From Callipepla californica brunnescens (Eukaryota; Chordata; Aves; Galliformes; Odontophoridae), in assembly GCA_023055505.1 (NCBI GenBank), contig JALIRH010000013.1, positions 7,316,001 to 7,380,000 of the forward strand: 64,000 nucleotides of DNA. Direction: 5' to 3'. The position numbers were made by a program, and so were the translations under genes. This document shows, piece after piece, positions 11,291 through 24,672 of this stretch. A model generated the notes under the pieces. That model was not told where the DNA came from, made no database searches, and saw only the letters and a program-made list of their open reading frames with translations. Positions within the stretch are counted from its first letter, which is position 1; each line of letters starts with the position of its first letter.

Positions 11291-11990
11291 TTTTTTTTGT
11301 TCCTGTGCCTACAGCTGTTGCATTTGTGCAAATTCTCACTTGCTGCAGCTTAGGAATGTGCTGCTCTGATATCATTGCTGCGCTTTCCATCTTAATACCT
11401 GTAATAATAGGAGGGGAAAATATGCCCTATTAGAGAAGTAGTTCCTCCTCATCAGTACACACCTGATGTACCAGCAGGCCAAATCCATAACAGGATGTGA
11501 TCAGTCTTTGCCAAAAATCCTATAAACTTGAGCTGAACACCCTTATGAACTGAGCGGCCTGCTGAGCTAACTCACATGCACTGTAGTATTCTGGGTTTGT
11601 GTGTTTGTGCACTTGTGTTTAATAAGAACTTTCCCTGTTGTGTGAGTCTTATTTTTTTCACTTATGATGAAACAAAATCCAGTTTGGTGAAGTTCTTTTA
11701 TGTCAAGTAATTGTTATGAGAGCTTTATGGCCAGAGATCTATAGGTGCTAATTCTATTCTTTGCACTTTAAGTGCTGACAGATTGTGGGTGCAGTCTGTA
11801 CGTGGATTATTTTAATTCTGAATTAGCATCAAGGATTATTTTTGGTGGTTGCTAGAACTAGTGCGCTTTTTTTCCTTTAGTTCTTGAAAATATCTCTGAA
11901 CATGGCAGCGTCTCAGTGTAAGTGACTTAGTGATCTATAGCTGTGTTTCATACAGCTACATCATCATTCATAAAATAAAAATAACCGTGT

Positions 11991-12009
11991 TTTTCACTAG
12001 GTGGCACTT
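11991..12009 (+). promoter_or_regulatory. Candidate CTCF binding motif, rightward orientation
   Basis: The sequence TTTTCACTAGGTGGCACTT contains CACTAGGTGGCAC, which fits the CTCF core (CCASYAGRKGGCRC) with only the first C of the core replaced by T. Orientation points toward KDRL, opposite to the site at 9586-9604. Confidence 0.45.
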
Positions 12010-15000
12010 GTAATACATAGCACAGACGAAGGTCTGCATGGCTGATTAAGTATCCCTATTAGTTGCTATTCAAATTTGTAGTTAGTAATTGAGCATGCTA
12101 AAAAAAGGATCAATGTAATGCTGCCTGCAGCCGTTGTCATAGTTTCTTTTAATACTGACATTGATTAAATCCCCACCCCCATCTCAGTGTGAAATAGAAT
12201 TAGCTCAGAGATTATCCCCTCTCCAAATCCTTGGATCCACTCTTCCCTACTGCCCTCTCCCCAGCCAAATATTTTATCTACCTGAATATTAAATACAGTA
12301 GTGGTACTTAAGGAGCAGATTTTGTTTTATGTTGCCAGAGACAACCAAAAACAAGTACTGATACCTTCCCTATCATTATTAAACATGAGTGAGCATCAAA
12401 CATCTTTGCTTTGCTCCATGCTTCTTCCTAGCCAGCTCATTAAGCTCCATCCCCAGCATTGTTCAAGGCTGTTCAGTAAGAGACAGGATGCTGCAGTGTG
12501 CACAAATAAAATCAGCCAAAATGCAAGGACGTAGGTAATGGTAGAAGGAAGATGCAAAGAAGTGACGTGGAGAAAAACATTGGAATTGCAAAGAGAAGTC
12601 TACATAGGGATCTGAGTAGTACTTTTGCTTCTGAAGATCAGTTGTATTGATTTTTCTAATGTTTATTTTCTGTTTTGGTACATCTCCCTAATGCCCTTTC
12701 TGTTCATGACACAGGTGGCCCAAAATAGCACTATGTAAAATAGTTCCACCAGAACTCAGTGCTTCGGCTCCTGTACTTGCCGGTGCTTCTGGAGCTGCCC
12801 AGGAGCTTCAAGATTAAAACTGAAGGCATGCAGAATTCTTGCTGTTTCTTTTTGTATCAGTTACAGTCTATTCAGGATGGAATACAGGCAAAATCTAAGA
12901 ATGAAAAGATCCTCAGGGAAGTTATATGATGTTCGCTGACCAAAGTGAAACCCACTGGAGAGTGGTAGGAGTCATTGAGAAGGCTTTAAATGTGCGTGGC
13001 TGTAACTGAGTTGCATTAACTGATATGGGCTCTGTTGCCACTGCACATCAGTTTACCACTACTAATACTGTGTCACTGCTCAGTGCTGCTGAACATGCTT
13101 ATTATCCTAAGTGTGAGCACACGTCTGTATATTGAGAACAGAAAGGAAAAAGATCTTGAACCACAGCTTAGGAAGTCTAGATTCAAGTTGTAGCTCTGAT
13201 CACCAAGTTTAATTTTGCAGTTAGCAAATTAGTTTGTCTTCTTTATTTATGGCAGTACAATGTGTCTTGAATTGTTCAGGAGTACATGATGAAATCCTGT
13301 TCTTTACCATGAGTTGTAAAGAGATGAATTGGGAAGGCTGTACAAAATGCAGATCTTCAATGGCTTCTGCTATGGAAATAAGTACAGTTTCAACAGCTGA
13401 GCTATCTGAGTGTTCAAGTATTAGACTTGCACATCATCTTCCAACTGAGGATTTCTTAGGGTTCGTATTTATTCAGTAAACTAAAAAAAAGCTTTGAGCT
13501 ATTTATGTTGACTGTGCCTTTTTGAGGGAAGCTCTCTAAGTTGCAGGCTTGCAGTTAGCATCATTAAGTATTCATTATAAACCAGATGAGGTTATTGAAA
13601 ACAAATACTTTTGGTTCACTTGTTCTGATTTGCAGAGTGTATAGCTGCCATTCTAAGCATGAGTGAGAAACATTTGAGTTTGGCATTAGAAACAAAACTT
13701 GCAGTGTCACAGTAAAGCTCTGATGTGGGAGGTGTGTGGATACAGCTGCCATATGAGTGCACAGCATCTGCAATGGTGAAGCAAAAAGTGGGCTTAGAAA
13801 AAGAAGTACGTGGGTACTAACTGTGCTGCTTTGGCAAGGTGTCACACCTCTTGTTGCCCTTTTTGGTTGTAGCCTGGATTTGCTGAAGTTCCTGTGGCTG
13901 GAAGACTATTACTCAGTAGCATTGATCTGTTCCTCGTAACTGCAGGGGAGGAGTTGTTCAAAACAGATGTACTGGCAAACACTTCCAAAAGGAAAAATGT
14001 GTGGAAGATCCTCTCTGTTTTCCTTCCAGAGGTGCTATGTAGGAGTGGCTCTAGGTTCTAATTCATGGATGAATAGCACGTGCAATTTTAGTGCTGCAAG
14101 ATCTTATTCAGAATAAAGAGCTTAGGAGGGTTTGAATAAATGTTTGATATTTATATTAATCATAGGCCATACAGGGTTTGAAGAATCTGTCCTTATTCTT
14201 CAAGGTGCATGTTATAAGGGGTAGCTTTCCAGCCATCTGGTGTGCGACTAACTGAAGTTTTCTCTGAAGTATGTGTCCAAATACTGATTATTTGAAAGGC
14301 AGTGTACTTAAATAAATGCATCATTGCATTTGTTTTGCATAATGATCCTTGCTTCCTTTATTACAACTGCATAATAGTATTTCACACATTTTATAGTGCC
14401 TTACAATTCAAGAAGATCAAAGTATTTTGCAGATAATTTCTATCTTTATGCTTATGACAGCTGGATAAATATTTTTGCTCAAATCTAATCTGTCATGCTG
14501 CCATTTATATGACTGTTAAACCGAACATAAGGTAGAAGTATCTATGCGGATAATCATCTGCCCCTAAACTGTGAGCTATTTATGAAGTCACTCGGCATAA
14601 TTATATTGAGTAAGGGACATCTTGAGTAATGTTCACTCTTTATGGATTGAGTACTGAAGCAGAGAGAGTTCACCTGGCAAGAAGTCAACACTTGAAGCAC
14701 AACTCTGCATCTTATCTCCTGTGCCATTCTTTCTCCTCTGCTCTTGCTTAAATTCTCATTGAGTGCGTGACCTGATGGCTGTGATGCGTTGAAGCAGTGA
14801 AACTCTGATTATAAAGAAGGCAGTGGCAGAGCTGCGGAGGCATGTCAGGATTCTGTCATTGCATTCTGATTTTGTTTCTCTTATAATCCCTTTGAAGAGA
14901 GAAAAACAGTCCTAGTGTGTGGATTCTGGAAAGATAACTAAAGAATACTCTTCTGATGCAGTCTTTTTTTTTTTCTTTGTATTTCCTTGGTTTGCATGAG

Positions 15001-16582
15001 TGATGAGTCTCCAGAAGATACAGTCAGTAAATTTATAAGCAAATCTAAATTGGCATGAATTTCCTTCAGGCCTTTCAGGTCTTTCAGCACCTGACTGCAG
15101 AGATGTGAAGAAGGTGGCAGTGTTCCATTTGGTCACTGAACTTGGAAGATGATGAGGAGATCTGAGCTGGCATAATTTGCATGTGGAAGGCAGTACTGTG
15201 TGACTAAACTGCCCCTCATGTTGCTGGGGTGCAGAGGCTTCTCAGTAGGCATCATGCAGAGAAAATCCCAAAGATACAAACTAAACAGAACTGTTGTCCC
15301 ATCATTAGATTTCTGTGGGCTTTAGTACTGAAAAGGCTGATGGAAGTACCTGGCAGTCACAGTGCTCTAGCCGTCCTTAACTGAGTCTTCTGTGCAGTGA
15401 CCTATATGTGGGAATTACAAAGTGGTGGAATGAAAAATCTCACAGAAGCTGGAGAGGATGGATGCAATAGGGTTTAAAACAGGAGAGGTGTTCTAGGATT
15501 GGTTATCAGAACACTAGCAAAGTGTTTCCAAAAGCAAGGTTGGAAGCCACAGTATCCCACTGTCCTCTTTTCTCCTTGGCACTTAGATGCTTGCTGTTCT
15601 TATCTTTTGGTGACAGTGACAAAAAGAGGAAAATACATGCAAATAATTGCTTTATGGATGTTACTTACACGGTGCTCTTTATGAATGCAGGGAAGATGAT
15701 ATTTGCAATCTCCAAAGGGTTAAATGCACAGTAGTCATACTGTCTTGGATGCCAGAGCTTCCAAAGAAGGAGCTTTTCAAGTACTAAGCATCATATGTCC
15801 AATATGACATAAGTGTTAGCTTATTTTTCATATGGGAAAATGTGATGCAGATTTGCCTAGGGTCACACTGCTCCTGGAACAGAACCATGGCATTTCCACA
15901 GGAGCTTTTACTCTATGTATGGTTTATGACTATCTTTTCCTGTTTTACTTTCTGCAATTTTTCACATATATGCAGCTGTCACATGTTCGCCCATCTCCCT
16001 GAGTTGCATCCTACTCATTCTTCTCTTCAGAATTTCTCTGGATCCAGCTGTGCATATCACTCAGTGGCTTTATTATTCTGCACTTCTTAGAAGACTTGTA
16101 TATTGTGGCTAGAATAGTTTTAGTTGTGTATGTCAAAATGTCATTCTCATTCTTGTAGCAGCATTCTGAATCTTCCTAGATAGATTGGACTGGGGAGCTG
16201 CTTAATGCATGTTTATGGCTTAAAAAGTCTGGATAGATTGACCCTGTGGCTTGGGTTGTGCTTGCAGAATTCTTGTTCCTTTCACATTGCAAGTAACCAC
16301 GGAGTTTTTTTATTTTATTTATATCTCAGGGCAGTTGGTAATAAAGAATTACAGTGTACTGTTCTCATGCTCTCATCCCTTGCTAGCAATCTGTGTTCTC
16401 AGTTACAGAGAAGACATCTGAGCTGAGGGCAGGTCCCAGTTGCTGGAAGGTAGGGGTTGGTGGTTGCGATGGGGATGAGAATTCATTCTAGTTACATTCA
16501 CACGAACCTTACACAAAGTAATCGTTCAAAAGAATATTAAATTGTTATAATAGGACAGTGCTTTGTAGTGAATTTCATGTAG

Positions 16583-16739
16583 TGAGGCTCTGGCACAGGC
16601 TGCTCAGAGAAGCGGTGTCCCCTCCCTGCAGACCTCAAGGCTGGGCTGGACAGGGCTCCGAGCGCCTGTCTGAGCTGTAGGAGTCCCTGCTCATCGTGGG
16701 GCATTTGAACTAGAAGATAATGAAACAATTCTGTGATTA
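16583..16739 (+). mobile_element. CR1 LINE fragment (3' end), sense on plus strand
   Basis: The segment contains the typical CR1 3'-terminal text: GAGGCTCTGGCACAGGCTGC, then CTGCAGACCTCAAGG, CTGGACAGGGCT, GGGGCATTTGAACTAGA, and an ATTCTGTGATT-type end. CR1 elements are 5'-truncated on insertion, so a 157-bp 3' stub is normal. It is a dead copy with no coding capacity and marks the genome as reptilian or avian. Confidence 0.8.
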
Positions 16740-19700
16740 CCCTTGCTGTGTGCTGAAATTCAGCTGCCTTGAATAATCTGCCATCCCTCTCAAATGGCTC
16801 TGGGGAGCAGTGAATTTATTTTTCTTGTTTTCTGTTCAAAGTACCTGAAACAGTGTATGGAGTGTGTTGTGACTTGTGAGAGTAGGATGTTCTGACATCT
16901 GCAGGCACGACACATACTGATGTGGTCATGGCAGGGCGTGACGTGGGGAGGCAGTCGCACCTAGCCTAGTCCTGGCCCTGCGGTCACAGAGGGAAGGTAC
17001 CAGGGTAAACTGTGGATAAGAGGCGCGTTTTGTTGTACTGGTCATTGTTTCATCCACTTTCTTACTGCATGCAGATGAGGCACAAGTTGCATTGACTATC
17101 AAAAGCATGCAAAAATAGAAGGAAAATAAAAGTTAAGGATTCTGTGTAGAAGGCTGTACAGATGAGTACCTGGAACAAACTCACTTATATCGAATAAAAT
17201 AAAATGTTGTATATATTTTTTCTATCTACTTTAAAGAACCTTCTGTCCTGCTCCTGCTAAAGAACAGTACAATAGATTCCAGTCTGTAAATGTGGCTTGT
17301 AAACATTTCTTTCAAAGTGTTATGCTCCAAATTTACAATATTAAGAAGGGATTTTATACACGCTATATAGGAAGTGCCCTGAAAAAATAACCATTGATAT
17401 AATTAGTTCCCTACTATTTATTCTTCAAGTATTGCTCTGACTGTAATCCCAAGTATTTTTTCCTGCCATATTTCCTTTTTTGACTAGAACTATTTCTTGG
17501 TTCCTTTTAGGGAACAGGAAGGAGTACTCGAGGTCCCAGGCTCAGTGTGTTCTTTTTTTTTTCTCACAGCCTTCCAGCAGGATATCCCATTTTCAAAATA
17601 AATACAGCATTTTGTTTTTGGAAAACAGGAAGGGCAGGCCATGGGATGGATGGCAATAAAGATTGTTGCTTAGGTTTCCAACCTTGGATCTCAAATCTTA
17701 ACAGAAAGTGTGCAGAACAGAACCATGAACCTTCTGTTTTAGATGGCTTTAAGCAACAGAAATCCTAGCTGAAATAAGATTCCCCTGTTCATTTTCTGTC
17801 TTTTGTCTAAAGATTTATCTTATCCACAAACTTTACCGCTTTAAATACAGGCTGGGTTGTAAACATGTGGATAATTCCTTTGTGGACTCGCTTTAGATAT
17901 CAAGTCTGCTGATTAATGCATGAATAAAAACTAAACAAAGGTTTTATTACACAATAAGCACTCTGCATCTTATTTCTTCATTTATGTGGTTTTTTTCTCT
18001 CCTACTGAAGTTGTTCTGGAAAAATTTAATGAGCCATCTGCTGAAATACAGTTTTGCTCTGTAAATCTTCTGGAAAAAATAGCAGCAGATTCCTCAGAAG
18101 AGAAGCTTGTTCTTAAACTTATTCAAAGCACTATCTTCTAATCTGAGCGACAAACCTTTTCTTTTGTGGTGTATTTTTTTTTAGTCTTTATTTTTAATTC
18201 CCATTACATTCATAGAGCCAAAGAATCTGCTCTGGAGCAATCTATATTGTTTACAAACAAAGTGATTAAACATCTTTGTTACACAGAGAAGTTTTGTGTT
18301 CACTCATAGCTGTGATAAACCCTGTTAGGATCATTTACCTGGCTGGCTCCCTTCTAAAATGTCCATTGCTTTGCAGATTTATCAGAAGAATGTGTTAGTG
18401 GAGGTGCTCAAACACTGACATCGGTTGTGTTTGGTGTTTCAGTAACATCACTTTTCATAATGAAGCCAGCATTTTAGCATTCAGAGCAACTGAAAGTATC
18501 AGCTGCAGGTTAAGCCTGTGTTTGATCTTATATAATGGGCTGGGTTCTTCTGCGAGAGAACACCAGCTTTCATACTTACAGGAATGTATTTTCAAAGTCT
18601 TCTAAGAGATTTGAGGGATTCCTTCTTTGTCAAATGCTGTCAGTTACATCCTATCAGAGGCAATGGATGGCCCTTGCTGGCATGTGCTCACCTTTTCATT
18701 AGCGTAGATAGATTATACTTACGCCACATCTGCTGACTGAGCTGGTCTGTACAGAAAGGTGTGTCAGCATAACTACATGCATCTTGACACAGCATCCATT
18801 GCATACATTTAGGTGTTTTATAGTCATGCAGTACTGTTAATCTTTTTTTTTTTTTTTTTACCAGTAGTGTTATTTATCAGGGATTTACAATGAGGTGTTG
18901 TAACATCAGTATCTAAATTTGGTTTTCATTTGTAATAAGAAATCTTGTGAACAAATCTTATATATTAAATAAATAAATAATCTAGACATGTAAAGATTAC
19001 TTCTGTGGCTTCTTATCTCACCCAAAACATTTCATTTTATAAAATCTTGACGTTGCATCTCCCCAGTGGTCTGCTTTTGAGGTCAGGTCCTCATGTATAG
19101 CAATGTGTTATAGGAGGGGGCATTCTAATTCATTATAGCTGCTTTGCAGTAACAGCGTTGGCAGTAAAAACTGTCCATCCAAGGAGATGTGGCCTCTTTT
19201 GAGGTCACAGGAGGGCTTGTATCCAGTCTGAATCATGGCAACTAACAAACCAACTCTGAGGGCCAGACAGAAGTGCTTGGGAAGGCTCAGCTTAGAGGGG
19301 AGCAGTCAGCACCCCCTGAGAAGTGGGGCTGAGGGTGGATCCAGCAGCTAACACCTGCCATTGCTTGTCTCTCCGGTTGTGTTTTCACATCATAGAATGG
19401 CTCTTTACAAAACAGAATCATGCTGCTCTAAGCTCAGGATGATTCCTGCTCAGCTGAGCAGCTTGCTCTTCTCTGAGTCTTCTCACACTCACCCTTCCTT
19501 TCACTTCAATTAGAGGGCAGGTAGTTGTTGCTGGAATTAGCCAGGCACTGTACCACCTACTGCACTTTTCTGTGTGTTAATTTTGCAGCCATCCAACCGG
19601 TGATGGTGAGGAAGGTTTAGGGATGTTTCCTGCTTCTCTGGCACTGTGCCTCCCCTGGGGTGGGAACACTGTCTCGCAGCCTTGTCACTGGGTGCTGGGA

Positions 19701-22700
19701 TCAGCCAGCAGGGAGCTGCTGGTCACACATAGCAGCAGCACTTACCTAACACAGGGGAATTTTCTGCTTGATTATGCCAGGCTGTTCTAATCCTCATCTT
19801 ACTAGATTCCCCACGGCAGTTTTTCTGGGTAGGTTTAGAACTGTATCACTTGGATTTTGTTTATCAACTGCAGCTCCAGAACCAAATGTGCTAGGGATGT
19901 GTTCATTTTTTAAGTTAGGACCTGTGGCTGTGGTGTGATCACTGGACTGGAAGGAGTGTTCTTATTGAGCAGCTGTATTAAGCCAGCCCCATTTTTGGTG
20001 CACTGGGTGGTTGTTTGCCACTCGTTGCCCTCTTTGTAATGAGTTGTCATTTCTGATCTTCACATGGTTTTCTTGTGTAGTAGATTTTATTCCTGTTTTC
20101 TGTGCCTTAATCTGTACTACTCAAAAGAGCTTAATAGTCTCTTTCAGAAATTAGGAAGTCTGCTTTAAGGCTTTATCTGAGTCCACACAGCTTCGTTGCT
20201 TGGCTGCATAGCTAGACTGAGCAGTGCTTGTCGCAGCTGCAGTTTCTTGTTAAGGAAAACATTGAGGTTGCAGTTACTTCCATTTATCATCTTGTCTACA
20301 CTGACAGTACATACCTCAGATGAAGAGGGTTGCTACCTTCACCAAAATGTAGAGATTTATGTTGGAGAAGCTGCTGTTGTTTTACTAAAAATGTCTTTGG
20401 CTTTTCAGTTGCAGATTGTGAACATACACATCAAGCTAAAATAAAAATAATAATGCAGTCAATTTATGTTATTATCATCATCTGTTCCAATGACTTTGTA
20501 ATTGGTGATGTGAAAACTGATGAAAAATGAAACTGATTGGCAGCTATCTGAACATCTGTGGCAATTTCTTCCTAGTAAAACTTCTTACTCTGTGTTTATT
20601 GACGCCTCTACACTAGCAGACTGTGGGAGGCAGCTTGTGTTATATTACAGCCTTTAATATTTTATCCAGGGCTTTTTTGTAACTGGAACTTTTGCATTTG
20701 TAATTTGCGGCTTTTTGAATAATATGGCTGAAATGTGCTTGGAATCACTGACAAGTGTTTGTAGCTTTTGTTGTACAGCGCAGAGGTCTGCTGAAAGTTC
20801 CCTGTGTAACCGTGGAGGTGATTGGCTGCAATGATTCAAGTGCCCTTTCTCAATTCTACTTCATTTTACCCCCGCAGCCCTGGCAGCTGAGCAGCCTTCT
20901 CTGACAGTGCTCATCACTGACGGTGAACAAGTTTGCAGCTGCAGCTCAGTTAGCACTTTCCAGTGCAGACCCCAGCAGTTCAGCTGGTGGTAGTTTATTT
21001 TTTTATCTAATAGTATTTGTCTAATAAAATTTGAAGCTGGAATGAGTTTGGGAATCCCTAACTTCAGTGTTTCCTGCCTGAGCAGTAGCCAGTGTTTCAT
21101 TTTTTGATGCAACTATGATAAGCATTTCATTTTTGTATCTCAGGGTGCTAGTTTTGCTGCTCGCTGTACAGGCAGATGGTAACTTTCATTCCTTGGGACA
21201 GAATGCCTATAGTCTTAAATGCGATGACAATGAAAAATTGGCAGAAGAAAATATGGAGTATTATTTACAGTATTATTTACTTCTCAGAACAGTGGAGGAG
21301 CTGAATCGGGGTGTTGCTTTGGAGCTGGGTAGGAAGGATGTCCCAGCCTGGGAGGATGCAGGGAATGTGCCAGCCCTGGGCAGGACTCTGTCCCTCTGAC
21401 TTCCAGCACATTGCTGCAGCCTGCAAGTTCTCTAGAAACGATTTTGCTGTGCCCATCTCTTTCTGTATCAGTGATGTAAAGAATACAGCAGTGCTGGCTG
21501 CCACCAGAACAGAGCAGTATTGTTTTACAGTTGCATTGTTTTGGTAGAAATTACGCTGTGATATGCAGGCAATGGAGGAATCTCAGGTGTACTGATTTCT
21601 TGCTGTATCACTTCAGTACTTTGGCTGGGGAGTAGGGTGGCTTTGAAAAGTTTTCTCAAACCTTTCAGCTTAAATCTCTTATCTTCTAAGAATAGGAATA
21701 ACAATCAATTGTTTATGGTTGGATACTCAGCTGTACCAATAGGAAAAAAAAAAGAAGTATCTGATCTTCCTACCTTTGTGATGTGCTGGACTGCTGAGTT
21801 TCCATCCTCATACGGACAGTATGGCACTGTGGTATCTTTATATGAGCAGAGCCTGACCTCTTATATTTGATGCCCTAGCCTAAATTCAATAGTAAACAAC
21901 TTAGGCTTTGATTTCCATTTTGAGATTGAATTCAGGCAAAATTATAACTGAATAGTTAATAGGTGTTGTGAGCTGTTTTGTATAGTTGCCTTCCTCTGCT
22001 CCTTATCTGTGCCAGAAGCCTTGTAAAATGCTCAGTACCTAAATGCTCTTGCCCCAAAGGAAGGTTAGGTATGAGCATTAACATTTTATATCCACCAGTA
22101 ACAGAGATGCTAGCCATGTTGTGTCCTCTAAGATTGATGTGATGAACTGGATGCTCATCTAAATCAGGAATGTTATGTTTTATTCCCAGGTGGTAATGGG
22201 AGCATAGTTATCTTTTTTAGAACATAATAGAAGCGCTCAGGAAATATTTTCAGATTCTCCTGAAAATGATTCTGGTGTCACTGCAAGGAGCCTTCTGTTT
22301 TGCAGTGATCTGCATGGTCTGCTACATTTTTCATGTGGCCTGGATGTGGTGACTGGGAGTTAGTTAGGATGATCTGTAACATAAATTCTGCTTTAGCAAA
22401 GTCCTCTACTTAGTTTTGATGAATATCTTCTTTTTTCTCTGGACCAAGATGCTCTCTTCTTGTAACTAAGGCACCTGCCCACTTCACATCTGTTGCGTAC
22501 TGACTGCAATCACTACAGCTGGTATAAGAAATAATGTAACAATAATACAGTTCAAAAGGAACTGTATAATTTTCAGATTTGAAGTCATTTGCAATACATG
22601 TTTTTAATCTTTAAGTATTTGATTGCACTGTTATAAAGTGATGAAGAACATTCATGGAAAACCAGTTCTTCATGTAAAACTCTTCTGATCAATACTGAGT

Positions 22701-23250
22701 CTTTAGGACAAAAAGAAAAGTTGTGAAGTAAATGCTTAATGTTTGTTACCTTGCAGTACCATTACCACCAAAGGTCTGATGTTATTGCCCTATATAATCT
22801 TTTCTTGTCATACTTATCTCTGCTTTGAAGGCCTGCAGGGCTCTGCCCAGTGAGCAGCAACAGATGGTGTGGTGCAGCCATGTGGTTTCTGCTCAGCATG
22901 CAGATCTGGTCTCACTGCTCAGGGCAGAGATCTGTTCAGCAGGAGTTACAGGAAAGATGTATGGGGACAGAGAGAGAGAAAATCAGGAAGCAAGGTCTGC
23001 AGATTTTCCCATTTAGCAAGTGTTTTCTTTGTCAGCACAGCTTCCCTGCATTGCTCACATTGCTTTCTACACAGAACAGCTGCTGGATTCCACAGAGAGA
23101 GCTGTATAGAACCTTATGTTGAACTCAGGTGTGAGGCTCCAGAACATGCATTCTGCAGTAACAGCAGCAGAAAGTAATGTACCTAGTTTTAATTAAAGTT
23201 AATGTAATTATATACAGGGGGCTAAACTCAGTGAACCAGTTATGGAATAG
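16740..23250. other. Intergenic DNA, no gene recognised
   Basis: The stretch contains a poly-T run at about 18843-18859 and scattered AT-rich tracts. Open frames such as 20861-21112, 21115-21399 and 22850-23177 have no recognised domains. The region near 19200-19720 is somewhat GC-richer without identifiable content. No RNA gene was seen. Confidence 0.55.
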
Positions 23251-23275
23251 GATCATAGAATCACCAAGGTTGGAA
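23251..23275 (-). mobile_element. CR1 3'-terminal remnant, antisense
   Basis: The text ATCATAGAATCACCAAGGTT followed by GGAA is the reverse complement of the CR1 3' tail (AACCTTGG...ATTCTATGAT). Only this short end is clear; the sequence to its right is too diverged to follow. Confidence 0.6.
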
Positions 23276-24053
23276 CAGTGATGTCCTCCTCAGTCCCCAA
23301 ATCAAGAGGCATGTATGTCACCAGTAGTTGCCAAGTGCTTACAGAGGGCATAAAAATACTTGTGAAAATAAACTTGTGGTGGCACACAGATTACATAATG
23401 ACAATTTCTCTGTCAGGGTCTGTAAGAACCTGTGTCACTCATGGCTCTGCTACTTCCCAGTCAGATATCAGCAGCATAACAACACTGAGAGAGGAAACAG
23501 GAGGCACCAAAAGCACTGTGCTTGAGAATTTCTGGTTTATGTCTCTGCACGTTTTGACAAGGCCCAGACCCCTCCTGGGGTTCCCCAGATTACCTTTCTT
23601 CTCCCTCGTGTAGTATTGAAAGCTAGGACCTGACCTCCCGCAGCTGTCTGCCAATTCACAATTCATTATACATCTCGGAGGATGTTTTGAGAAGAGTGAA
23701 TGGGGAAGTTCTGCCTTTGTTCCACATACTGTCTGTAGTGCTGCCTACCATGGCAGCAAAACTGCTGCAATGCTCCCAGGAGAAATACTGTGGCTTGAGG
23801 AACTCCCAATGGGTGTGAGTTGGATTAATGTCCTCAGATGCCAGGAGATGTGTCAGTGAGTCATCATATGCAGAAGAAGACATTAGAAATTTTCATGCCT
23901 TATTTGTTCCTCAGTACTGTAATAGTGATGCATAAGGTTTCAAGGCTCCTGACTGCAGTGAACATCTCTGAGTGCGTCTGGGACTTTCAGTAACATCATC
24001 TGCCACATGGGAGTGCACCTTCAGGGTAGAGGCAGAAGCCACAGAAACTGCTT
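23276..24053. other. Intergenic DNA between two CR1 remnants
   Basis: Part of the left edge may be diverged CR1 sequence. A 111-codon plus-strand frame at 23278-23613 has no recognisable family features. Nothing else was identified. Confidence 0.5.
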
Positions 24054-24672
24054 ATCACAGAACTGTAGGGGTTGGAAGGGGCCTCTGGAGATCATGGTCT
24101 AACCCCCCTGCTAAAGCAGGTTCCTTAGACTGGGTTACAGAGAAAAGTATCCAGGCAGGTATTGCGTATCTCCAGAGGAGACTGCACAACCTCTCTGAGC
24201 AGCCTGTCCCAGTGTTCTGTCACCCTCAAAGTAAAGAAGGTTTTCCTCATGTTGAACTTCCTATGTTCCGGTTTGTGCCTGTTTGCCCTTGAGCTGTTGC
24301 TGGGTGCTGCTGAAGAGAGCTTTGCCACATTCACTTATTTCCTGCCCTTCAGCTATTTATAAGCATTGATAAGATTTCCTCTCCCCCACCCCCCCCGCCC
24401 TTAGTCTTCTTTTCTCCAGGCTGAACAGCCCCAGGTCTCTCAGTCTTTCTTCATAAAGACCCTCATCACTGTGGGCTCCCACTGGACTCTAGAAGTTTCT
24501 GTCTTAAATTGAGCAGCCCAGAACTGGGTGCAGTGATACAGACGTGGCCTCACCAGGGCAGAGTAGAGAGGGAGGATCACCTCCATTGACCTGCTGCCCA
24601 CGCTCTTTTTAATGCACTCCAGGATACCATTGGCTTTCTTGGCCTCAAAGGCATGCTGCTGTCCATCCCAAT
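24054..24672 (-). mobile_element. CR1 LINE fragment, about 0.6 kb, antisense
   Basis: Read on the minus strand, this is the 3' region of a CR1 non-LTR retrotransposon: the end of the reverse-transcriptase reading frame region, then the 3' UTR. The plus strand shows the familiar antisense phrases CAGAACTGTAGGGGTTGGAA, CTGAACAGCCCCAGGTCTCT, CAGCCCAGAACTGG, GTGGCCTCACCAGGGC and ACCTGCTGCCCACGCT. The frame is broken by many stops and indels, and a C-rich tract at 24384-24402 has expanded within it. The copy is inactive. Confidence 0.88.
24384..24402. repeat. C-rich tract inside the CR1 copy
   Basis: Near-continuous run of C interrupted by single A and G bases. Confidence 0.85.

Larger units (their letters stand above)
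9318..16582. other. Intergenic DNA, no gene recognised
   Basis: No coding sequence could be supported. The stretch holds two oppositely oriented CTCF-like motifs (9586-9604 and 11991-12009), a pyrimidine tract at 9906-9987, and a GC-richer block near 11086-11290 that looks repeat-derived but that I could not assign to a family. The remaining open frames, for example 13234-13479 and 13564-13845, lack codon bias, splice context and family similarity. Confidence 0.55.
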
